DNA of 64,000 nucleotides from Parelaphostrongylus tenuis (lineage: Eukaryota > Nematoda > Chromadorea > Rhabditida > Metastrongylidae). The translations under genes were made by a program, and so were the position numbers. A model generated the notes under the pieces. The model saw only the letters and a program-made list of their open reading frames with translations, had not been told where the DNA came from and searched no databases. Below are positions 37,250 to 49,656 of this stretch, piece after piece. Numbering within the stretch: position 1 is the first letter of the stretch; every line of letters begins with the position of its first letter. The stretch covers positions 1 to 64,000 of the forward strand of contig JAHQIW010004639.1 in the NCBI GenBank assembly GCA_019055375.1, written 5' to 3'.

Positions 37250-39144
37250 ATATCCGAAAGGCTTGTCAAAACTCTAGCTGAAATCAACTTACAAGAAATT
37301 TCCGAGGTTGTTTTTGCCGTCGGTAGCTCTAAACAAGGCTGGTACCTACGCATAGATTTGCTACCGTATCCGAGTACTCACGTTGTCGAAAGTAAGAAGG
37401 AAGTCGGTGTTTCCGTAAGTCATCCTATAGTATGCGTTTCAATATTCACCCCTTTTAAAAATCCGCAAACACCTAATGAACCATGGAAACAGTATAGGTT
37501 CTGAAGTACAGATGTAATGGCATTTCAAAACCATTTTTAAACCTTTTAAAGTCTCTTCAAGCCCCTTTCCTTTCTATAAACCAAAAAACAGAGCAGTAGA
37601 ACAATGAAACCTCAAGAAAATAGTTTTTCCTGTCTTTACTGCTTATTGAAGAAAGCTGATTTCAGTGAGCAACTGTAACTGGTCGATACATGAAGTGTTG
37701 TTTAAGAGTATATTTATGCATTTTTGCTATGCTAAGTAATAGGTTGTGAAAAAAGTTCTGAGAAAATGCTCGCAACTTTTTTAGGTGCCCGCTTTTTTGT
37801 GTTTTTAAGCTCATTTGAAAGCCCGTCTTCTTTCGCGTTGATCGGTATATAATTTATCTACTCATTTCAAGATGGAGTTAATGAGCGAGCAAATTATCCT
37901 TTCATTATTATTTGAGCCAACTTGTCATGTGGTCTGATAAGGGCTCTTGTAGAGCCCGATACACGTGTTTCGTCCTTACAGACTCGTCAGCCGGGCAGAG
38001 CCTGTCGTCTTTCGATCTTTTCATAGTCAGTTCTCTCGGGAGTCTCACACTCCTTATAGAGAGTCATCGAAGACGAACGCTTTACACTCCACGTCAAGTG
38101 CAACCTTCACCCATCACAGAGTGTTGCGCACTCGATTGCTCTTTGGCTGGTACTTTTGTCATGATTATACCTTTATTTCGAGTGCTGCGTTTGGACCCCG
38201 CTCAAATTTCAATAGATCCTTTCATTATTATTTGAGCCAACTTGTCATGTGGTCTGGTAAGGGCTCTTGTACAGCCCGATACACGTGCAACACTCTGTGT
38301 TAGGTGAAGGTTTCACTTGACATGGAGTGTAAAGCGTTTGTCTTCGATGACTCTTTATAAGGAGTGTGAGGCTCCCTAGAGAACTGACTATGAAAAGATC
38401 GAAAGACGACGGGTTCTGCCCGGCTGACGAGTCTGTAAGGACGAGACACGTGTATCGGGCTGTACTAGAGCCCATACCAGACCACATGACAAAGTTGGCT
38501 CAATTAATAATGAAAGGATCTATTGAAATTCGAGCGTGGTCTAAACGAAGCACTCGAAATAAAGGTATAATTGTGATAAAAGTACAGGCAAATTATGTTG
38601 TCGATGATGCACAAATGTATGTTGGGTTCAAATGCAACAGTAGCAAGTGAGCGCATCAATCTAATTTGCTCGCTTGTTAACTCCATCTTGTAATAAGTAG
38701 ATAAATTATATACCAATGAACGCGGGAGAAGGCGAGCTTTCAAATGAGCCCAAAAACACAAAAAATGGCCAATGTTCAAAAAAGTTACAAACATTTTCTC
38801 AGAACTTATTCCCCAACCTATTATTTATTTCGCAGATTTTCATTTTCATTCACTCCTTACTATTTTCAATTCCATTTTTTCGTCAGAGATAACTAGAAAT
38901 TAACAATCAATATAGTAAGAGGAAGAAGTGGTCCTTAGATGACGAGGAAGATTTTCAAGTAATTCTAGCTCATCAGCTCTTTAACTTCTGCTCCACTATT
39001 CCTCAATCTCTTACCAAATTTTTTCAGTGTTGTGGTGACTTCTCCACCGATAATGCAGCTCTAATCACATTAGAAGTCGATTATACAGTTGATGGGAACA
39101 AATGCAACGTGTCGATACAAACTGGACGATCATATGCAAAGTAG
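37250..39144 (+). CDS. Two 3' exons of an unrecognised gene, intron invaded by a mariner palindrome
   Basis: Exon 37250-37414 (55 codons) follows a TTTTGTTGCAG acceptor in phase 0. It reads SERLVKTLAEINLQEISEVV, then GWYLRIDLLPYPSTHVVE, and ends in phase 0 at a consensus GTAAGT donor. Exon 39028-39144 follows AAATTTTTTCAG, also in phase 0. It reads CCGDFSTDNAALITLEVDYT and on to TAG. The 1.6-kb intron contains the 1,083-bp foldback element 37739-38821; without it the intron would be about 530 nt. The protein alternates beta-strand-like segments and has three Cys in the last exon. I do not recognise the family. Upstream exons were not found. Confidence 0.55.
37739..38821. mobile_element. Palindromic (foldback) mariner-derived element with nested R1 repeat
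   Basis: The two ends are inverted copies of about 160 bp beginning ATAGGTTG and ending CAACCTAT, flanked on each side by TA, the mariner target duplication. Both arms carry the start of a mariner transposase frame (ATGGAGTTAA, MELTSEQIR on the right arm, minus strand). The interior is itself palindromic: repeat family R1 appears twice head to head (about 37890-38235 and 38240-38560). No transposase can be encoded, so it would depend on an active mariner elsewhere. It sits in the intron of the gene 37250-39144. Confidence 0.8.
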
Positions 39145-39864
39145 CGCTATATGCTTTATCTCAGGCGATCTTGTCCACAAAAATTGGTTCGAATATTATT
39201 GTAAATCAAAGCACAACAGTTTGTAACCTATATGGTAACATTCCAAAAAAGGAATATCCTTGAGCAGATTTCACTTCGAAGCACACTCTAATGGCAGTCT
39301 TGTGGCAGAAATACTCTAAATGGTCATCTTCTGCTATTGGTCGATAGCTGTATGATTAGATCCGATTTGATTGTTCGGTGTAGAGAAAGAAAACACAAGC
39401 ATCAGACCAAATGACATTGTTCTCCCAATTATGGTTAGTTTACTAATGCGAGGAACCAAGGGCCGTTAGTAAATGCATCGAACCTAATCATAGTCATGTC
39501 ATTTCTTCGTAAATCGATTGAGATTGATCGGAATAACTAAATCACGTTCCTGTAAGGCAATATTTCCATATCAGACCATAAAGCTGATAACAAATATAGT
39601 AAACGTTGTCAAGTAGCTTGGTATATGATGTGAAATTAAAAGATAAGAACATTGTCGCGCACTCACATTTTCGTATTGATTATCTGGACGAGAAACTAGG
39701 TTGATGTGACACCTAATCTAACTTGTTATAAGGTAAGTTTGGGATCCCGAATAGAAATGATGTCTTCAGCTTAGAAGGCATCCTGATGATCTAAACCCCC
39801 GTCCTAGTGCACTGAAATGCACGCACTAGAAATTTTCTTTTTATAGCGTGTTGAAAACTAGAAA

Positions 39865-40130
39865 AGAGTGATGTGCAAAACTTCTGCGTCAGACCGCACT
39901 TGAACCCGCATCTCACTCTATCCGGAACGCGTGCTCTAACCCGTTGCAGTGCTGACACCCACTTTGCGTTTCACTCTTTCTACGCTGCAACGTATCTATC
40001 TGTCAGCCGCCAACCGTCAAAGGCCTGGCCCGGGTAATCGGTAACGACATTGAACCCAGTCATGCAGACAGATATCGAGTACTATGATTTGAAAGTTATA
40101 CCACCGCTAGAAGCGGTTAAATTAATGTCA
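39865..40130 (-). repeat. R4 tRNA-derived SINE-like repeat
   Basis: Read on the minus strand, a tRNA-like head carries an A-box-like CAGCACTGCAACGGGTTAGA and a B-box-like GCGGGTTCAAGTGC. The sequence GCAAAACTTCTGCGTCAG and the tail ACCACCGCTAGAAGCGGTT both recur at 57.0-57.3 kb. Confidence 0.65.
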
Positions 40131-40176
40131 TTTAATTTGTTGAGGTTACAAATTCTGTCGAATACTTTTTATAGAT

Positions 40177-40467
40177 ATGAAATCTCACACTCGTGCGCGT
40201 CATATCAACTTCAAGAAGTCACATAGGTCCAATGATTATAGGCTTTATTCCCTCGAAAATTCAATTAAATTCTATCTAAGCTCGGCCATTCAGAAGGAAC
40301 TGATGTGCTTGGGGATCACATCTCTTCACTTTTGTAATTATGAAGATACAACTTCGCTTAAGAAGACACGATCTTTTCGCCAACCATTGTTATTATTGTG
40401 TTACTGCATTACTGAGGATTTCAGAGGAACATCACCAGCGAATCCCGAAAATTTTATTGTGTCTTAA
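40177..40467 (+). CDS. 96-codon open frame, unrecognised
   Basis: The frame opens two bases after a CTTTTTATAG acceptor-like site with ATG and runs to TAA. It is basic at the start (SHTRARHINFKKSHRSNDYR) and mixed later (CNYEDTTSLKKTRSFRQPLL). The composition is protein-like, but there is no splice partner. It begins about 50 nt after the end of a SINE-like repeat. Confidence 0.28.
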   Translation: MKSHTRARHINFKKSHRSNDYRLYSLENSIKFYLSSAIQKELMCLGITSLHFCNYEDTTSLKKTRSFRQPLLLLCYCITEDFRGTSPANPENFIVS

Positions 40468-40821
40468 ATACAACATCATTTCACTGAAAATGCACAATAT
40501 TCCATTTCTATAGATTTCAATTAATTAACATCTAGACCAAATACGTAAGAAGTTATTGACCTTAAAAATCTGGAGCCAAGTGTCCAAGATAATATTGATT
40601 GGATCATAACACTGATACTGATTGCATGAAGTTACTTATGATAACATTAAGCGACATAGGTACCGTTATTACGATAAAAAAAATAACAAAAAATAAGAAC
40701 ACACGATGTACATAGAAAAAAATATGTGAAGAACATTTAACAAGAAGATAAGTCACTTGGGGTACCAGTGGGTAGAGATAAAAGTCGATATATAGTGATT
40801 AGATCGGACCACATTGCAGGC

Positions 40822-40850
40822 GATCATCATTATCATCATCATCATCACAT
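40822..40850 (+). repeat. (ATC)n microsatellite
   Basis: ATCATCATTATCATCATCAT and on. Confidence 0.8.
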
Positions 40851-41225
40851 TTATAAAGGGCAACTGAAAATAAATGGATGCAAGGAATGATATTAGTGGT
40901 ATATAAGGATGACAAGCATGCATATAGAAGCAAGTACGCTCTAGCCACACTAAAGATAACATGATAGAACGATATGTGATTATTCATTGCGATAAATGAT
41001 CTATGAGTAATGCACAAGACTAAGGCGGATAAACATCACTCGGTAAGCAGCCATTCCTATCATTAACGACCAACGATTCTGTCAATTCCAAACAACTATG
41101 AGAAAACCACGTAAACAAAGTACAACAGGACTAAATCGATCGATGATGGAACGTTTAAGACAATTAAGTTGAGATAATATACAATTGACTGATCGGTTAA
41201 TTTGAAAACGAGATAAACAGGCCGT

Positions 41226-41347
41226 TCACAACGCTCGAAGATCGGCTTCTGACGTCTGTAATGGTGTCGGAGTGCTGACGACGAATATCGCATTCGGCTG
41301 CGTGCACGGTGTCAGACCCGTGCTGTCGTTCAAGAAATCATTGTTCA
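41226..41347 (-). CDS. fos-1: fos-1 last exon with stop codon
   Basis: 122 nt after a TTATTTCAG acceptor. It enters in phase 1 and ends at TGA (41228-41226). The peptide NNDFLNDSTGLTPCTQPNAI continues to a short acidic C-terminus ending EADLRAL, similar in style to the leucine-rich C-terminal tip of Fos proteins. No AATAAA signal was noticed close behind the stop. Confidence 0.83.
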
Positions 41348-44300
41348 CTGAAATAACTACATATTTGAAGTTAATATGTCACTAAAAAGTTCGAAAACAA
41401 GGCTGTAGGCTTCGACAAGACAATGTTAGCAGAAGACAGGGGTGGAAATTACTACGCAGAATGAAAGCAAAACTGGAAAAGAAATTTTCATCTACAAACT
41501 ATATAGCATATAGAGAGCACTTATAAGTGGGATAAAGTCCAACGGGTGATTTATATCTTGAAGGACCAATACTTATTGATGAAACCGAGAACTTTCATAG
41601 ATTCGATTTTCAAAAAGTTTTTGTATTTATGAGGAAGATCTCACCTAGTACCGTATAAGTGCTATACTAGATCTCATAGAACGGCTTAAAAAATGTTATC
41701 AGAAGGTTTCTCTTGTTTTTACTACTTTTTTCGCACATTATGATGGTTCAAAGATAATCTATGAGGAGTAGCAATCAAGAATTCAATCTCAGAGAGAGTT
41801 GAGCCTGGTTCTACCTTACCCGACGGCACGCATTACCATTTTATACCACCGGGAAAACCGCTTTGCCACCACTCTTTTACAGATATATCTTTCTTACTGG
41901 CCTCGGTAGTGTAGAACGCGTCCCCGATGTGGCCTCGACAAGGTCGGATTTTTGCTTACCACTCAATTCACTTAGGTGTGTACAACAGGAAAGATTTTAA
42001 CTGTCAAATAAAGGAGTCTGTGCGACTCACATCCCGGGAATCCCGCGTTATAACTGCCAGCTGTGGTGTACGGAGTGGTACCGGTTGTGTAGGTCATATT
42101 CGAAGGTGTTGACAGCGATGGATGTGTGCTGCCCAATCCAATGATGTCGAAATTGATGTGATTAGGACGAGATATCGTGTCGCCGTTTAAATCTGCCAAT
42201 GAAACATCCTTCTCGATTTTCGGACACTGAAAATAGTACGAAATTTTGTACTTCGAAGAGACTCTAAAGAATATCAGTAAAGTAACAAATATGCATTCAG
42301 AAGATCATGGCAATGCGGATTTACGCTGCAGGACGACTTCCGGTACATACTGGATGTTAAACAGTGCAAATTCACAAAAAGCCATTAATAGTTGATCGGT
42401 AACAGATAAAATTAGATTGCAATCAGGCCAACCTTGATATCAGGTTCGAGGAAATTGGAATCGGAATGTGCTGGCAGTTGTGGAGCAGGGAGAACTCGTT
42501 TTCGATTCGCTTCAACGATATTCGGCCGATAATCACTGATGGAATGAGGGCTCGTGTCTGTACAAAAAACTCATAAAAATTATTCAATTCCATCTATTAA
42601 AACAGCATATTACAACATTTCAAATGTCGCTTCATGTCCGTTATCCCACCCTATTCCGACCTGTTTGAGGAAACGCATCTTCTACTTATTTTAGAGTTTT
42701 AGAAGTCAATTGATATCCTAAATCCCGAAAATTTCAATGGTGTACTCGGTTTTTGAAAAGGACTTCTCAGTGTGCTGGAGCATATAAGACAAAATTAAGT
42801 TTCACATTCGAGCATTTTGCGCTGGAAAAAGCTTATCGTCCAGACTTTTAGTAATCATTCGATACCTTGAATCTCAGCGATTTCTCAATGGTATATTTGA
42901 TTTTTGAAAAGAAGTTCTCAGTATGCCGCAGCGGAGCAACTGTCCCCATCCAAGTTTTCCCACAATCTTGAATGTTATAGTTGTTCAAATCTTATAATTT
43001 AGTAAACGAGAAGAGGATCATAAACTCTCTCCAGATCCAGCTATATAATTTGAAGTTATTGTAGATTATGACATGCTCATCTTTTGAGAGGCCTACCTAC
43101 ATACTTTACTTAGGAGTCATTTCTAAGTGGACACCTTATGTAGGACTTGACAAGCAGGCCACATTTATATTTTAAGAATAAGCTTTAGCAGAAGCATTTA
43201 ACACTTAGCGAGTAAGTGCATGGCACCGATATACATTATTAACAAAGTTTAAGATTAATTTAATAAACTGCGAAGAGAGTGGTTTCCGCAAAAAATGCTC
43301 TGCTTCATACAGGAGAACTCCTGTCAGGCCTTTTATAGTGATATGAGTCACACACCACATTGAATAGCTCAAAAACAACGTCACAATTATCCTCATCTTG
43401 TCTACCTACGGAAAAGATGGAACACAGGAGATGTTGGGAATCACTTCAGAAGAACTTACTAATTCCGTTATTCATAATTGGCGGCATTGTCGTTCTAATG
43501 GATGGTATGTTTAGCAGCGCTTCTCGTTCTTCCACACTCATTTTACAGTCGTGAGAACGTAAAAAGCCTTCCATTTGCGCCATCTAAACATTAGAGCCTT
43601 CAAAGATTGTCAAACAAAATTACACAAATTACACTGTAACATTGCTTTGATGGGAAAATTCTGTGGAATACTTTGCACATCAGCTACACATTTCTCTATG
43701 ATTTTTGCGCAGAATTCACTGACGCTTGACAAAATTGTAAGATCTGTAAATTTTTGATTTGAATGACACATCAAGACATAGCGACACATGATACATCGAT
43801 TTGTAAGTCTTTCGTCTTTCCAACTTCACAAATGTAACTCGAGCAACATTAATTTTCACTCTCCTGACACTTAGTGAAAAAAAATTTTCTATTCTCTCCA
43901 GTCAAGGACAAATTCTTCGGCGAAGATCGAATTTGAAATGCAGAGTACATGAAACTCTACTGATAATCGTTAAGGTTTAACGCATATTTGGGTTATACAA
44001 CGACTCTGCTAGCCTGCTGCACCAATTCAGCGTTTTTATCCTCCTTGAAAAGTCTGCCACCGATCTGTCGACCCGACGTTTTGGAGTATCTGATTGTCTT
44101 ATGCGCGGAATCAAATCAAAGATCTATCTTCACCCCAATCTAATTTTTAAAATGTTCAAAGCCTTACTCGAGGTTGGTACGCCAGGGTCATACACCGGTG
44201 TTTCGGAGGTCTCGCCCTCCTCGTCATTGACCCACGCCCCACATTAGGCCCTGCATAGTAGCAAGAATGGAGCCGTATGTGTGGTGACGGCACAGTGTAC

Positions 44301-47300
44301 AGTGACACTGTGCCATCATCACTTCAGTCGATGGATCTCGGCTGGTAGAACAAAACTGATCCATGGCATCGACTGTTTTCAAAACCTCGCAACAAAAATC
44401 AATGTAATTTTTAAGAATGTTTAAAGCCTTACCCGAGGTTGGTTCGCCAGGGTCGTACACCCTTCGTCCTTGCTACAATGCAGGGCTTAATGTGGGGCGT
44501 GAGTCACTGACGAGGACGACGAAACCTCCGAAACATCGGTGTATGACCCTGGCGTACCAACCGCGGGTAAGGCTTTGAACATTCTAAAAAATTAGACTGA
44601 ATGTTTATTGCGAGGTTTTAAAATCAGCCGATGCCATGGATCAATTTTTTCTTCATCTCGTTGCATTTTTATTTAATGCTCTTATGAGTCTCCTCTTAGT
44701 GAAGATGAGAATTTATAATTTAGTTCTAGAAAGATATGTGAGATTTCTAGTTGCTAATAGAATGTTTGAACAGATTATTGCAGTGTTCAACTCTTAGTAT
44801 TGACCTCGCTATTTTCACGGCATCTATTATTCAAAAAAAAAATAGGAATAAGAATTAGAGGTAGAGATAAAATTGGGAACTATAACTGAAAGTAGAGATT
44901 AGAACAACAGAACAAAGCAAGTGAAGACAGACACACAGGACAAAAATCTTTAGCTTTCAGATACACTCGGCAATAGAATAAAAGTGTACTCATTTCATCG
45001 CAATAAGACTCGAAGTCTCTGAAGGTCTTTGAAGTAGTTGTTAGTCTATGAGATGTTCAGTAAGCGCACCACCTGAAACGGATTTTCGCACCTCGGATCC
45101 TCAGATTGCTCTACTCTCTTGATTTGTTCGGCACAAAATGACTGAATCTGTAGATGGATGACTCATCACCAATCCTTCTAAAAGGGCACTTTGAGGCTTT
45201 CCCAATTGTCGTGTTGCTCCAAAATTTCTCAACGATGTTCGAAACGCTGTCGTTTGTCGAAGAGAATCCACTTTTTGTAGTATGTCAGAACGAGAGGAGG
45301 AGACAGATCGTTTTTGTTGCGCGAATGCAACATGAGACAAGCTTATATCGAAGAACGCCGTTAGACATCGAATGCTGTCGTAGGGTCACCTCTTCATGAC
45401 CAGTGAGTGTTAAGTCTCATCTAAAAAGATGTACTGTAGAAAGTAGGAAATCACTTCGAGGGCTGTTATCAATCCAGGGTAGAGTACGAGACTACAGGTA
45501 TGTAATCTGGATGTGTAGATACAAACGTTGTAACAAATCACACTAGTTATCCAGTCTCTAAATTCAAATCGTACTGCACAGAGCCTGTTTTCACTCTCTG
45601 CAGTATATCTTTTTGTGTTAGCATTTAAATAGGAACGAAGTGTCCCGGAACTGTCCCTGTATGCCCTTATAATTGACTTCTACGACATTTTTCGAAAAAA
45701 ATACTAGTTATCTCGCCTCTGGATACCTATCAAACTATGCAGAGTTCGATCTCAATGCAGATATCTGATGGGATGAAGTGTCCTAAAACTGCCCCTGCCT
45801 GTCGCTATATTTTGCCTTCCCCGATCGTTTCACATCTTGAAGGTTCTCATTACGAAATTTCACCATGCAAAACGAAATGTTTTCGTTGTCGATGTTTTCA
45901 TGCTTAGATGCAACATTGTAGAAGGAATACGTGACTTTATTCCTATGCATGATTCCACGATTATGATAACAAAGGAAGCAGATTCTAGATTTTTCTTAAA
46001 ATTATCCATGCAATATCACCAACGAAGTGTTTTGATTATTATCAGTTACTTCGCATGGAGGGACAACACAAATGAAGCCATTAGAATAACAACCCACAAC
46101 TCTTATGAGGAAAAAAACGCAGTCAAAATTCCCAACCTGTGCTTTCAGAGCACGAATTTCCATTTCCTTCTTTTCATTCTCAGCTTTACACTTGTCGACT
46201 TGCTGAAAAACATTCTCTTAAATGTAGTCCGGTAGATAAAACTTGTTAAAATACAAAGTTACTGTGTTATGACTGATACTTCAAACATACTCACTGAACA
46301 AACCTACTATATTGACGACTAATCATAGGAGTTACTTAGTTACGATTATTAATATATGGAACTAATTTTCTAAAACAGTGATGTCCCATCTAAATATGTA
46401 GCTCATAACACATATAACACTAAGACCTAACTTTCGAGATTATAATTTTACGGAATTTCAAAAGACATTGAAATATTGTGTGGGACACTGACATCTTGAA
46501 GGTTAGTCATCAAATCAAGACGACGTTGTCGGCATCGAGCGGCTGCCTCCTTGTTTCGTTGACGTCTCTTTATCTTCTTATCCAATTCTTCTTGATCTTC
46601 GATTTCCTGAAGCCAGTATACAAGAAAAAATGAACAATCAAGTTTCAAACCCATGCTTCCAAATATTTTGTGGACCTGTCATCTTACGAGTTCATATTAT
46701 GAACTTCAACATAACATCACTAATTTCAGTAGCTCAATCCAATCTGCTACTACTCAACAGGTATAGCCCGGTTTCCTCAGTAGTTCTAATTAGATTACAA
46801 AGCGGTGCATTCATACACCTTCTTGATTAAGATTTTTCACTTCCAAACTTTCATTAAATAAGATCAGAAATTAGATATTTGAGAACTCGAGCACTAAACA
46901 CGTCCAATTTATTTCTGAGGGCCATTCTTATTCTCCTGAAGCTGTTCACAATAAGCAAAAAAGAGTGATAGTGTCAGAGTGGCAGAAGACATATTGCACA
47001 GTGTTGAAAGACTATCAGCTCATGAATTACGATTTCTTTGATGAATGATCATAAAGAGTACTGCTAGATTTAATAAAAGCACTCCACTTATAGCATAGCA
47101 CTAGAATGAATGATAAACTAAATCAATCTGTGTAATTTCTACTCTATGAAAATTGCTTTTTAAAAATTCTATCGTTTTTTTCAACCACTAAAATAATGAC
47201 CTATCATTATCATTTGCATTTTTGAGTTTTTTCTCTAAGGAAGAGGAGGCCGGAAGGGGGCTAGGTCGTCAATGCTACACGTGATCAGGAGGCATGGTGC

Positions 47301-49623
47301 TGGTTCGACCCCCTATCCAATCAGCATGAAGATCTTCACAATTTCAGGAGGATTTAACTCTACGAGTATTCTATGACATTCATAAAGAAAAAGCCTTTAG
47401 GCAGTAATCCAGACAACACGCGATATTTCAAAGACCATTAATACGACGAATGCGTGGAAACGAACAAACGCAAGAAGTAACAGTGGAACCACACAGCAAA
47501 ATATACTAGCAGGCCGTGTTAGGAAGGGAATTTTCTTTATATTCACTCATATCGTTCAGTGCTTATTACTCAGAAATGAATTGCTACCGAGTTATGATTA
47601 GTACAAAAAGGACCACAATCGGAAACTTCATTATACCCACTTCCTTTATAGATTTACTACAAGAAAAGTGAGCTGCCAAAGTTTTAAATGGAAAAAATAG
47701 TACCAAATCAGGTTACCGTGCCCTGTATTATGATAAATTCTCCCTTTAGATCAAGTCTACTAAATAACAGTTCAAACAGAATCGCTTGATGCGATTTGAA
47801 CTCACCCACTTCGCTGAGGAAATTCACGACTAGCGTACAACAATTACTCTCACCACTGACAACTATATGATCGGCTTTGAAGACATTAAAAGGTGGCAGT
47901 TTCCTTTATTTGAGATCAAAAATGACCAAGACTATCATGGTACGATGAGTCATTAGCGAAAGACCAGTTCAAAGGTGGTATTCATCAGACCATCACGCCT
48001 ACTCAATTCAGTTCTCCGCGACATACGATAGCAACACCAAAAACGAGTTAAAGGTTCAAAGACCTCACAATATAACACGACTGCCGAGAAGATAACGCTA
48101 TCTTAAAGATAGCTACTGGATGACTGGTGTCCAAATCTTGTGCAATCTATTAGTCAGTCGAGTTGCTAAGAAAAAACCGCTGATATGACTCTTATAAATA
48201 AGAGTTTTCACTACATACGTTCTGCGTGTACGTTTTCAGATAAGAACAAAGAACAACGACAAAATCAATTTGATATCTTATCTTACCATTACCAATTCTC
48301 ACACACGTTCGCAATCTCAGTGATTTTTCTCTCACAAAAATTTTGTTGTCGAAGGAGAAGATCAACGACGGTAACTCATTTCCCCAAGTATTTGGAAACC
48401 CGTGGTAGAAAACTTTGTTGTTCTTTTAGCATACAAAACCCGATCGAATATCTACATTGTCATATAAGATAAAATTCAAAAACTCGAGTGAGCTAAGTTT
48501 TTGGCAAGCCTGATACACTCCAAAATCAATAGGGAAGTGAGAGCTTTGTGTTTTTTATGAGTCGATAATATCGTGTAGTGGAGGTGCTTATAACTCTACC
48601 CTTTGACCTGCTGAACATGCTGCATTATGTAGAAGTATGTTATGTGAGCTTAAAGAAAAATAGACCCATGGACAAAGGGTACCAAACCTAAAAAAACCTA
48701 AACCTAACGGCTGCTAAACCTACATTATTCTTCAAACGACTTAGTGCTAGAAATGATTCTCAAACCTTTTGTTTCGAGTGTTCTTTAGACCTCGCTAGAA
48801 ATGATCTCAATCCGCATTATAACTTTTACACTCACAGATCACATATCGTCCCCTCAGACTGCCACAGAACCATTTATTTTGGTCGACAGATTAGGAAATG
48901 ATAGTGAAACGAAGTGTGCATGGTCGAGTCGATGACTCATGTGAACGGCTATTTGCTTACGGACATTGGTGGTGTTACTCATAGCTCTTGGCAAATACGA
49001 CGCATGAAGTGTGCTCTGAGTATCTGAATTCGGGTTACTAACAAGACTCCCAAAAACAATGAGGCCATCTTTGTACGATGGAGACATTTTGCACCTTACC
49101 ACAGCGTGAGTCCAAAGTCTTATCACAGCCGAACGAAGCAAAAGTTGCTCTATAGAGAAATTCGCAAATGCTTTTGCCGAGAAGATGTCATCTAAACTCA
49201 TGAATAATCGCATTCGAGTGGTTACTGGCAAAGCAACCGTTCGTCTCTGGTCTCTGTCGAACTAGGCAGAGAGCTCCGCTAACTAGGGAACCTAAGCAAG
49301 TTAGCATTATTAGAACTGTAATACACCTTTGAAGTGAATCTCGCCTTTGCGCATTCGCTTAAATAATCATTGGAATTGCTGTTTTCAAGGACAGGATGTA
49401 TTCCCACAATAACTAGCGAGTCTGCATAGTGAAAACTTGAAAACTGCGTAAATCTGTGTGCAGATTTCAGAGGAAAACAGGCTCAACAAAAATTCAATAT
49501 GTAGCCGAAGAAAGAGCACGACATGTCCTCGAGCCGCAGCTGACCAAACCTAAAGCCAATCGCGCTTATGACCTCCATTTTGGATGATTTGTTAATACGT
49601 ATAACATATACATATATACATAA

Positions 49624-49656
<33 letters not shown>

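Noticed and set aside
37912..38487. Frames of 80-112 codons on both strands
   Set aside because: They are inside the palindromic R1 core and repeat themselves in inverted form.
41972..42030. Read-through extension of the fos-1 exon 42226-42031 to a TAA at 41972
   Set aside because: A consensus GTGAGT donor at 42030 joins the last exon in phase, and the extension runs into a tRNA-derived repeat.
43360..43554. Plus-strand frame with a start codon, hydrophobic helix and GTATGT donor
   Set aside because: It lies antisense to the fos-1 exon 43583-43460, which has better support (zipper end, phase and splice sites). Splicing the plus-strand frame leads straight into a stop.
45101..45399. Overlapping 79- and 81-codon frames on opposite strands
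   Set aside because: Both are open in complementary register and neither has clear splice partners or a known motif. No means of choosing, and the region is a fos-1 intron.
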